A stretch of DNA of 64,000 nt from Ampelocalamus luodianensis (lineage: Eukaryota > Streptophyta > Magnoliopsida > Poales > Poaceae): contig CM070617.1 in the NCBI GenBank assembly GCA_036346255.1, positions 26,339,080-26,403,079 on the forward strand. Reading direction: 5' to 3'. The notes beneath the pieces were generated by a model, which saw only the letters and a program-made list of their open reading frames with translations, had not been told where the DNA came from and searched no databases. Shown here in pieces: positions 56,188 to 64,000 of the stretch (its first letter is position 1; each line of letters starts with the position of its first letter). The position numbers and the translations under genes are program-made.

Positions 56188-58030
56188 AACTAGGGCGCTC
56201 ATCACAAACCGGGGGCGGGTGGTTGGGCGCTGACGCGTGCGAGTGAAACCATGGCGCGCTCTCTCGACTAGCAGGCGTCACGCTGGAGAAGAAGATCTGC
56301 AGTCGAGGCCCACCCGTCATCAGCAGGAGGTAAGTGGGCGTGGTCGGGTTAGCTCGGTCGAGTCAAACCGAGTCAACTCGGTCGGTTTGACTGAGATGAA
56401 AATCAAAAGGCTGAGAGGTTTAGGGATTTTTAGATAGAGTTGCTTAGCTCCAAAAATTCTGAAATTGTTATGAGAGGTTACTGACACTATTAAAAACATT
56501 GTGCAATTTTTTCAGAGTTTTTCATGCGCTGAATTTGTCCCAAAAATTATTTCAAACCTCTATTATTCCTGTTTGACTTTTCATTAATTGTTTTGATTGA
56601 CAGTTTTTAAAATAGCAAATAAAGTCTAAAAATTATGAAAATTTTAGGGTGAGTTTCTAAGGTACACTAGAACCTAGTAAAAATATTTCCATGGAATGTT
56701 TATGTGATTTGTTTTGTATCTCTTTTAGGGTTATGCTTCCATGCATTAATACTTTAGGTTTTCAAAATGCACAAAATCGAGTGAATTTCTAGAAAATTCA
56801 AATGGCAATAAGATGCATGAAAAGTTTTTAGAAGTTCATGTTTTTTTATACATTTGAAACACAAACCCTTACTTGGGATGTTACAACCATAAAGTATTTT
56901 GTTGACCGAAGCGACAACACATCGCTCTCTATGGCAAATGACAGAGTACTGTACCCTGCCATGATCACCAAGTACATAAAGGTGAAGAGCAGGAAGGGTG
57001 ACATGCACCGGACATTCAAGATGGGCACAAGTGAGCTTCGCTTCGAGGTACTTTGTAGGGAGAAAGGACGCCGCAGGACAAACCGCGAGAGGATCATCTA
57101 CGAGTGCACGCTACACCGCGCTAGTTGCATATGCACTTGCAACAAGCCACTTCTTCTGCATAGGCCATGCTCATATGTGATGGCCGCTCCCGGCCAATAC
57201 CTTTCTGAATATTTCACTAAGGAAGAGATGATGCAAACCTAGAATACGAAGTTGTAAGGTTACGACATGGTAGGCCATTTCACCGGCCATCCTACCTGGG
57301 AGAAACTAATATGGGCCGCGGACATTGCTATGCTAAAGGGAAAGGTTGGCCGGCGGCAGAGACGGTGTATCAAGAACGACATGGACGAAGCAGAAGTCGG
57401 GTGTCGTACAAATAAGTGCTCTATTTGCAGGGAGTCCGAGCATACCTTCAAGAATTGCCCTGCAAGACATGCACATGATGAAGGAGAGGTCGGCAGTCCG
57501 GATGTCGCTGTAGGGACCTCATCCGACCATCCGACTCAAGGCAAGCACCGTGGAGGTCGACATGGTGGACGTTGAGGTTGCAGCCATGGGGATGGTTTAT
57601 CTTGTTTAAATATGTCATGCCGAATGTTTTGATGTAATATTATTGTGATTTGTCGACAAACCATGTGATTACGTCTGTCCTATTTAATTGTTTTGCCCAA
57701 TGTATTGATGTGTAACCTATTGACTACCGCTAATATTCTTATTATGTCGTATGTCGAATTGTAATGTGTAACTTATGTTTGCCGTTACTTTCAGTTTTCT
57801 GTTTCAGTTTTGCTATAATATTTAAAAAAAATCTCTAATATTGTCCCATTGCATTAACGAATTAAGCCTCTGCACATTGTTCTAATAGCGACAGGGCTAC
57901 TATCGCCATTTGGAATGACAACATGTCCATGTCGCCATTTGAATGATGACAATAGCCTTTTTATAATAAAAATCCGACTATTTATTTTTGTAATTCTTTA
58001 TTAAATTAATATTATTTAAAAATCCCAAAA

Positions 58031-58200
58031 AGTCCAATGAGGTATGAACATGTGACAAAAAGTTAGGCATACCATTCACCACTAAAAGGTATCATGAAGT
58101 CCAATGAGGTATGAACATGTGACAAAAAGTTAGGCATACCATTCACCACTAAAAGGTATCATAAAAGTCCAATGAGGTATGAACATGTGGCTAAAAGGTC
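58031..58200 (+). repeat. 67-bp tandem repeat, 2.5 copies
   Basis: AGTCCAATGAGGTATGAACA starts at 58031, 58098 and 58166 (spacing 67 and 68). The first two units are nearly identical, which implies a recent duplication at the edge of MULE-2. Confidence 0.92.
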
Positions 58201-58664
58201 CCTCTCCAGTACATCAGTTAAGATGTCTCCAAGTAAAAGAATATGACTCCTCTCATGTTTCTTAAAGGAGTGAACTTTCCTCACTCCTCAGCATCTTATT
58301 TGTTTTTGTTACCAATGGACCCCACGAATTTGGATTGCACGATCACAAGTGTATCCTCCGGTATAAACGGAGCGAAAGTTCTCGCACGGTTAGACAGACC
58401 ATGTCGCCCCAGTTCTTTTGGCACATCTGATCCCGCACGGTGAAGGCAGCGATCGTGCGATATTTTTTTCGTTTTGCTCGCCCGTTGTGCTCTAGCGTGT
58501 CTGCTTCGTCACCCGTTCAATGTGGTGCTGTCTCTGTGCGCCCTTGGATCGTATCGGCCGATGCGCTCACGTGCATGCTTGTCCGCCTTGATTTGTCTGC
58601 GCATTTATGGCTATGCTACGCGTCCTGTCTCATCCTCGTGCCCAAGGGCGCAGCAGGCTACTAG
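58201..58664. other. Spacer upstream of the Pack-MULE
   Basis: No gene is recognised. This stretch was the upstream region of the NLR gene before the Pack-MULE inserted and may retain promoter elements. Confidence 0.4.
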
Positions 58665-58673
58665 TATTAATAA

Positions 58674-60029
58674 GGGGGAATTGATATTTTGCCCTCCTCT
58701 TAGTTGAGTTTTCATAAAATGCCCTCTTTCCCAATGTAATACATTTTTTGCCCCCCACTTAGTCGTTTTCTTCGTTATTTTCTCTCTTTGCATTATTTTA
58801 ATATTATCTAGCCGTTTTCCCTGTTTTGACCATGCGAAAATACAACTTTACCCTTGCCTCATTCTTTTCCCCATCCTCTTCCTGGTTCTTCTCCTCACCC
58901 CATTTTTCTTCCTCCACCCGAATCGTCGCCTTCGCCGCCCTTGGCTCGGCCGGCGCCGCCCCCGCCTGCGCCGTGCTCGGCTCATCCTGCGCTGCGCTCC
59001 CTCGACCGTCCATGGCGCCGCCGTCATGGAGGGCTGCGCACGCGTTCGCCCATGCCTTGGCCGCCTTGGGACCAAACGCCCATCCCCGCGCCCTCCAACA
59101 GCCGTCACCCTCCTCCCTGGCTATAAGAAGCTCCCCTGGCCACCTCCTCTTGCTTCCTCTCCCCATCATTCTTCTTCACCAAGCAAGCCGGAACCGAAGC
59201 CGCGCTCGCGTCCTCTGGCCTCACCGCCGTTCGGTCGCTCCGGTGAGCCGCTGCCCCAACCACCCCCGTCACAAGGCGCCCCAAGGGTCACAGATGCCAT
59301 CCCCCACCTCCCCTTGTCCTCCCCGCCGCTAGAAGCGCCGCCGCCAGAAGCGCCGCCGCCGTGGCCCTTCCTCCTTCGCCGTCGCCGCTGTCGGACCGCT
59401 TCGGCCGCCCCCGAGCCACCCCGGCTCCACCTCCGGCTTCCCCATGCCCTCGCGCCACCCATGCGCGCGCCATCTCCTTCCCAACGCCGCCGCCGGCTTG
59501 CCCGCGCCTCCAGCCCGTGGCACCCGCCGCCACCTCCGCCCACAGGAACCCCAACCCCCTGGGATCCCCTTTTTCTGGCTCACCGGCCTCTCCACGCCAC
59601 CACTCGCCGGCGCCGCTACCACTTCCGAGCCGACCGCACCCCCTCTACTCCCCCTCTCTCTGTGAATCGAAGGAAGCAAATAAGGGATTTGGTGATTTTG
59701 CCCCTCGCGCGCCCGCACCCGGCTCCTCCCCTGCTCCCGCGCCTCCCCTTGGCCCTCCATGGCACTGGCGCATTGCCGCCTCTGGCCTGCTCCTCCGGCT
59801 CGCGCGCCGAGATAAGAAAGAAGGGGTACGGGCCTGTTCCGACCCGAGGGGTAAGAAGGTCATTTCACGTGCCGGGTAACGGGAAAACAGCTGGATAATA
59901 TTAAAATAATGCAAAGAGAGCAAATAACGAAGAAAATGACTAAGTGAGGGGCAAAAAAATGTATTACATTAGGAAGGTTGGCATTTTCTGAAAACTCAAC
60001 TAAAAGGAGGGCAAAATATCACTTCCCCC
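58674..60029. mobile_element. Pack-MULE-like element with GC-rich cargo, 1.36 kb
   Basis: Inverted repeats of about 160 bp (58674-58835 and 59868-60029) begin GGGGGAATTGATATTTTGCC and GGGGGAAGTGATATTTTGCC. A perfect 9-bp duplication TATTAATAA is at 58665-58673 and 60030-60038. The cargo (about 58840-59870) is very GC-rich and Pro/Ala/Ser/Arg-rich in every frame. Its longest open frame (59026-59898, +) has no domain that I can recognise. Capture of GC-rich exon 1 fragments is typical of grass Pack-MULEs, but the source gene is unknown. It ends about 205 bp before the NLR start codon. Confidence 0.9.
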
Positions 60030-60234
60030 TATTAATAATGGTATGCCAGAAATCCACGTGCTTGCAAAGATCACTGCTGAAATTGCTTGGAAAAGGCCAT
60101 CTTCGGGTCAAGCGGTCAACGTTCCAACAAACACTCCTTTTAGCCTTTCTTCATCTCTTATTTCGTACAGACTAAGAACTGCAAAAAACGAAGATACAGG
60201 GGAAAAGAGGGGGGAAACACGGAAACAAGATCCT

Positions 60235-63200
60235 ATGGCAGCAGAAGCAATTTTAGGAGCCTTTATGCAAACCCTCTTTGAGAAATTGTCAGAAGCAGTT
60301 CGAGATCAGTTCAAATCTTGCAGAGGCATCGATGGCAAGTTATATAGCCTCTCATGCACACTCTCGCAATTACAGGCCTTCCTTGAAGATGCTGAGGCAA
60401 AGCAGCTGACAGATGCATCCGTGCGGGGATGGTTAGCAAAGCTCAAGGATATTGCATATGATGTTGATGATCTGCTGGACAGCTATTTAGCCAAAGGTAT
60501 TTATATGAATCAGATGAAGATGAAACTTCCCACAAAGGCAAGTGTCAGTTCTCCTTCCTCCTTCTTGCGTAGGAATCTGTACCAGTACAGGATAAAGCAT
60601 AAGATTAGCAGCATACTGGAGAGGTTAGATAAGATTGCGAAAGAACGGGACACCATTGGGCTCCAGATGTTAGGTGTAATGAGCAGGCGTGAGACCTCAG
60701 AGCGACCGCAGTCTAGTTCTCTTGTAGATAGTTCAGCTGTATTTGGTAGGGAGGGAGACAGAGAGGAAATGGTGAGGATGGTGCTATCTGATAATGGACA
60801 TAATACCTGCAATGTTTGTGTCATTCCAGTTGTTGGCATGGGGGGGCTTGGTAAGACCACTCTTATGCAGATGGTGTACCATGATGATAGAGTGAAAGAA
60901 CACTTTGAATTGAGGATATGGGTCTATGTGTCTGAAAGTTTTGACGACAGAAAGCTAACACAAGAAACTCTTGAGGCTGCTGCCTATGACCAATCCTTTG
61001 CTAGCACTAACATGAATATGCTACAGGAGACACTATCTGGAGTATTGCGGGGCAAGAGGTACTTGCTTGTCTTGGATGATGTCTGGAATGAAGACCACGA
61101 TAAATGGCTCAGTTATAGAGCAGCCTTAATTTCGGGAGGGTTTGGAAGCAAGATAGTGGTAACATCGCGAAATGAGAATGTTGGCAGAATCATGGGAGGG
61201 AACGAGGCCTACAAGTTACAGCAACTATCAGATGATGACAGCTGGTCCGTATTCAAGAGCCATGCATTCAGAGATGGTGATTGCAGCACATATCCACAGT
61301 TGGAGATGATAGGCAGGGAAATTGTAAAGAAGCTGAAGGGATTGCCTCTAGCATCGAAGGCATTAGGGAGCCTCCTCTTTTGCAAAGCAGATGAAGAGGA
61401 GTGGAAGGATATACTAAGAAATGACATATGGGAGCTACCAGCGGACAGAAATAACATATTGCCAGCTCTACGGCTAAGCTACAATCATTTACCACCACAT
61501 CTCAAGCAGTGCTTCGCATTCTGTTCTGTATATCCCAAAGATTATATATTCACGAGAGAGAAGTTGGTTAAGATCTGGCTTGCACTGGGTTTCATCAGGC
61601 AATCTAGAAAGAAGAGACCGGAAGATACTGGAAATGCATACTTTAATGAGCTACTAAGCAGGTCTTTCTTTCAGCCCTACAAGGAGAACTACGTGATGCA
61701 TGATGCGATGCATGACCTTGCTAAATCTATCTCCATGGAAGACTCTGATCAATTTGAGTATGGGAGAAGAGATGACAATGCCATCAAGATTCGTCATCTT
61801 TCATTTCAATGCAGGGATGCCAGGTGCATGCACTTTGAACCACTATATGGGTTTAGGAAGTTAAGGACACTAATTATTATGCATGGATACAAGTCTAAGA
61901 TGACTCAGTTGCCTGATGGTGTCTTTATGAAGCTTCAATTTCTTAGAGTTCTTGATATGCACGGAAGAGGTCTTAAAGAATTACCAGAATCTATAGGGAA
62001 TCTGAAACAACTTCGCTTCCTAGATCTCACTAGCACTGAAATCAAAACACTACCAACATCTATTGTTAAGCTCTATAACATGCAAATATTGAAGCTGAGT
62101 GACTGCAATTCACTAAGGGAAATGCCCCAAGGCATTACTGAGCTTACTAACCTGCGCCACTTAGAGGCAAGCACAAGGCTACTGTCCAGAATACCTGGAA
62201 TTGGAAGTTTGATCTGCCTACAGGAACTAGAAGAATTTGTTGTCAGGAAGCACCTAGGACATAACATCACAGAGTTAAGGAACATGGATCAGCTGCAAGG
62301 ACAACTATCCATTCGTGGCCTCAACAATATAGCTGATGGACAAGATGCAATTAGTGCAAAGTTGAAAACCAAAGAATATCTTCAAACTATACACCTTATA
62401 TGGGATGAGGACTGCAAAGTCACTCCTTCAGAGCAGCAAGAAGAAGTTCTAGAAGGCCTTCAACCACATCTTGATCTCAAGGAGTTAATGATTAAAGGGT
62501 TCCCAGGGGTGAGGTTCCCAAGCTGGCTGGCTAGTACCTTTATTCCCAATCTGCAAACCATTCATATATGCAACTGCAGAAGCACGGCGCTTCCGCCTTT
62601 AGGCCAGCTTCCCTTTCTCAAAAATCTCGATATAGCGGGAGCAACTGAGGTGACACAACTCGGACGCGAGTTCACAGGATTTGGCCAACCAAAATGCTTT
62701 CCAGCTTTAGAAGAGCTTCTATTGGAAGACATGCCAAATCTGAGAGAGTGGATTTTTGAAGTTGCTGATCAGTTGTTTCCCCAATTAACTGAACTTGGTC
62801 TCATCAAGTGCCCACAGCTGAAGAAGTTACCCCCTCTTCCATCAACACTGACAACACTGAGGATATATGAATCTGGACTCGAGTCACTTCCAGACATTCA
62901 AAATGAAGCCTGTCCATCTTCTCTAACATCTCTATACATCAATGATTGCCCAAATCTAACATCTCTGCGTGTAGGCTTGCTTGCACACAAACCGACAGCT
63001 CTCAAGAGTCTAACAATAGCCCATTGTGAAGGGCTTGTTTCACTGCCAGAGGAGTGCTTCCGTCCACTTATATCACTTCGGAGCCTGCACATCTACAAGT
63101 GCCCTTGGCTGGTGCCTTGGACAGCACTGGAGGGAGGCTTGCTTCCCACTTCAATTGAAGATATTCGTCTAAACTCATGCTCTCCATTAGCATGTGTGCT

Positions 63201-63573
63201 TCTAAACGGCCTAAGATACCTTCCTCGTCTCAGGCATTTTGAAATTGCTGACTGCCCTGATATCAATAACTTTCCAGCGGAGGGTTTACCTCACACACTT
63301 CAATTCTTGGAGATATCATGCTGTGATGACCTCCAATGTTTGCCTCCTAGTCTGTATGAAGTCTCCTCACTTGAAACACTACTCATTTGCAACTGTCCTG
63401 AGATTGAAAGCTTGCCAGAAGAAGGTCTGCCCAGGGGACTCAAGGAGCTTTACATCAAACAATGCCCACAAATTAAGCAACGATGCCAAGGAGGGGGGCA
63501 GGATCGAGTCAAGATAGCTCACATCAGAGACATTGAGATCGATGGAGATGTTATTGTGCCTGAGCAGATATAG
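60235..63573 (+). CDS. CC-NB-ARC-LRR immune receptor (RGA/RPP13-like-1 type), intronless
   Basis: This is an intracellular receptor that detects pathogen effectors. The start at 60235 (MAAEAILGAFMQTLFEKLSE) is chosen because it matches the usual N-terminus of Rx-type coiled-coil NLRs. It gives 1112 aa. Order: Rx_N coiled coil 1-160; NB-ARC with P-loop GMGGLGKTT (from 201), kinase 2 LLVLDDVW (about 277), RNBS-B KIVVTSRN, GLPLA (369), RNBS-D CFAFCSVYPKDYIF, and an intact MHD at 488-490; then about 20 leucine-rich repeats from about residue 540 to the end (for example LRFLDLTSTEIKTLP, LKELYIKQCPQI). It ends DGDVIVPEQI. There is no frameshift, no stop and all nucleotide-binding motifs are intact, so it is probably functional. 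An in-frame ATG 64 codons upstream (60043) starts 5 nt after a Pack-MULE target duplication and is probably 5' UTR. Confidence 0.95.
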   Translation: MAAEAILGAFMQTLFEKLSEAVRDQFKSCRGIDGKLYSLSCTLSQLQAFLEDAEAKQLTDASVRGWLAKLKDIAYDVDDLLDSYLAKGIYMNQMKMKLPTKASVSSPSSFLRRNLYQYRIKHKISSILERLDKIAKERDTIGLQMLGVMSRRETSERPQSSSLVDSSAVFGREGDREEMVRMVLSDNGHNTCNVCVIPVVGMGGLGKTTLMQMVYHDDRVKEHFELRIWVYVSESFDDRKLTQETLEAAAYDQSFASTNMNMLQETLSGVLRGKRYLLVLDDVWNEDHDKWLSYRAALISGGFGSKIVVTSRNENVGRIMGGNEAYKLQQLSDDDSWSVFKSHAFRDGDCSTYPQLEMIGREIVKKLKGLPLASKALGSLLFCKADEEEWKDILRNDIWELPADRNNILPALRLSYNHLPPHLKQCFAFCSVYPKDYIFTREKLVKIWLALGFIRQSRKKRPEDTGNAYFNELLSRSFFQPYKENYVMHDAMHDLAKSISMEDSDQFEYGRRDDNAIKIRHLSFQCRDARCMHFEPLYGFRKLRTLIIMHGYKSKMTQLPDGVFMKLQFLRVLDMHGRGLKELPESIGNLKQLRFLDLTSTEIKTLPTSIVKLYNMQILKLSDCNSLREMPQGITELTNLRHLEASTRLLSRIPGIGSLICLQELEEFVVRKHLGHNITELRNMDQLQGQLSIRGLNNIADGQDAISAKLKTKEYLQTIHLIWDEDCKVTPSEQQEEVLEGLQPHLDLKELMIKGFPGVRFPSWLASTFIPNLQTIHICNCRSTALPPLGQLPFLKNLDIAGATEVTQLGREFTGFGQPKCFPALEELLLEDMPNLREWIFEVADQLFPQLTELGLIKCPQLKKLPPLPSTLTTLRIYESGLESLPDIQNEACPSSLTSLYINDCPNLTSLRVGLLAHKPTALKSLTIAHCEGLVSLPEECFRPLISLRSLHIYKCPWLVPWTALEGGLLPTSIEDIRLNSCSPLACVLLNGLRYLPRLRHFEIADCPDINNFPAEGLPHTLQFLEISCCDDLQCLPPSLYEVSSLETLLICNCPEIESLPEEGLPRGLKELYIKQCPQIKQRCQGGGQDRVKIAHIRDIEIDGDVIVPEQI

Positions 63574-64000
63574 AAGGTGAGACCTTTTCTCATAGTGATA
63601 TTGATGCTGCAATCATCTCTCTTTTAATTTTGCTAATATTCTGTAGCAACTGTAGTAACATACAGAAACTGATGAGAGCATGAACTTTTCATGAGCTATG
63701 ATAATAGTAAGTGTTTATCTTAGATCTTTCCTCACAGTTTCTAGTTTATATATCTCAACACTAATAGGCTAGTTAATCAAATTAGCACGGATAAAATAAA
63801 CTTAAAAAACAAACTGGAAATTTGCTCTTGCTTTGGCAAATCTCTCGGCAGCTTGGTGATAGTTAACTGCTATTAAGTGCTTAATGACCGTACATACATG
63901 TAATAGTGTAATAGGAACTACAAAAATATGAGAAATACCATGTTGATAGGATTGCTGAGGACCTGAGGTGTAGTTAGGAGGGCAGTACAGTAGTACGAAT
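63574..64000. other. 3' flank of the NLR gene
   Basis: The AT-rich 3' UTR and downstream region run to the window edge. No gene or repeat boundary is visible. Confidence 0.5.

Larger units (their letters stand above)
51329..56886 (-). mobile_element. Solo LTR copy 2 of the 4.9-kb LTR family, with a nested hAT element
   Basis: Read on the minus strand it begins TGTAACATCCC (56886) and ends near GGTGGCTCTCATA (51329). The canonical terminal CA has become TA. Perfect 5-bp repeats ACCAT flank it (51324-51328 and 56887-56891), and the MULE-2 transposase continues across. Without the 1.14-kb hAT insertion it is about 4.4 kb. It corresponds to copy 1 in order: a TATA box on the minus strand (CTATAAAAGC, about 54910), the exon-like segment (53038-52976), then a stretch with GACACGCTTGG and GGCTATTCGAATAG counterparts, and the last exon-like segment (51728 downward). 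Confidence 0.87.
49289..57575 (+). pseudogene. MURA-like transposase of MULE-2, decayed and split by a solo LTR
   Basis: The frame starts MSNAINFKTYYSKG. Next come an acidic block DYEALSEDEGSDDEDVVEQQ (49855-49915), the DNA-binding region with CDIARCPWRVH (about 50130), the core ILCVDDTFL (about 50595), HDRHKGW with the second catalytic Asp intact (about 50795), and MTTNLAELYNW (about 51230). It breaks at 51328. It resumes at 56892 with FVDRSDNTSLSMAND, a SWIM finger (CICTCNKP..RPCSYV, the usual His replaced by Tyr) and a CCHC knuckle CSICRESEHTFKNCP (about 57420), ending at 57575. Stops are mostly single substitutions (for example CAG to TAG at about 50042 and GAG to TAG at about 49925 and 49986). 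It is inactive. Confidence 0.85.
48920..58018 (+). mobile_element. Older Mutator-like element (MULE-2), interrupted by nested insertions
   Basis: It carries a transposase homologous along its length to that of MULE-1. At the right (57890-58018) the sequence ends with GCGACA/TCGCCATTT motifs, ATTTATTTTTGTAATTC and an A/T-rich run, resembling the MULE-1 terminus. At the left (48930-49010), TCGCCATTCCAAATGG motifs mark the matching subterminal module. The exact ends and a target duplication could not be fixed, so the limits are approximate. A solo LTR (51329-56886) splits it. Confidence 0.6.

Noticed and set aside
59026..59898. A 290-codon Pro/Arg-rich open frame in the Pack-MULE
   Set aside because: All six frames are long here because the cargo is very GC-rich. 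The frame ends in the right TIR and shows no domain, so it is not called a gene.
60043..60234. Upstream in-frame ATG as the NLR start
   Set aside because: The 64 extra residues resemble no NLR N-terminus, while MAAEAILGAF at 60235 is the family's usual start.

Overview
The window is nuclear DNA from a grass (Poaceae). The two intact leftmost genes have rice-like exon structures and GT-AG introns, and the rest is a deeply nested repeat landscape of the kind seen in grasses: Mutator-like elements (MULEs), a CACTA element, LTR retrotransposons, hAT and Pack-MULE. There is no bacterial or organellar signal. Three genes look functional: a TGA-class bZIP transcription factor (+, 11 coding exons, 472 aa), a dihydropyrimidinase on the opposite strand (13 coding exons, 535 aa, with signal peptide), and at the right edge an intronless CC-NB-ARC-LRR immune receptor (1112 aa).

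Layout. 1-1.2 kb: flank. 1.2-6.6 kb: bZIP gene. 7.5-11.7 kb: dihydropyrimidinase, convergent with the bZIP. 11.99-20.82 kb: a complete 8.8-kb MULE with about 75-bp terminal inverted repeats and a 10-bp target duplication, sitting about 335 bp upstream of the dihydropyrimidinase start. It carries decayed copies of a plant-mobile-domain gene, a GRF-type zinc-finger gene and a MURA-like transposase. 22.1-26.3 kb: a decayed 'putative gypsy-type transposon' (Transposase_28-like) gene split by a 1.67-kb solo LTR. 27.5-39.1 kb: a large LTR retrotransposon without recognisable coding sequence, itself interrupted by a 4.87-kb solo LTR with perfect 5-bp duplication. 39.7-40.35 kb: a pseudogene fragment. 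40.37-47.64 kb: a CACTA element (TSD GTG) with a decayed Ptta/Ulp1-like gene, an inverted and direct repeat cluster and a captured F-box-like pseudogene. 48.1-58.0 kb: a second, older MULE whose transposase pseudogene is split by another copy of the large solo LTR (inverted), which in turn holds a hAT element. 58.67-60.03 kb: a GC-rich Pack-MULE-like element with 9-bp duplication, ending about 205 bp before the start codon of the NLR gene.

The most unexpected observation is inside the two copies of the 4.9-kb solo LTR family. They are diverged and lie in opposite orientation about 15 kb apart, yet share a gapless 63-nt exon-like segment whose differences fall largely at third codon positions. 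It is bounded by an AG acceptor and a GC-type donor and is followed by a second conserved acceptor and an acidic C-terminal exon. This suggests that a spliced small protein gene resides, or resided, within an LTR. Other notable items are the composite MULE with a duplicated internal terminal module, its frameshifts clustered beside CG dinucleotides, and the CACTA repeat cluster with an internal hairpin.
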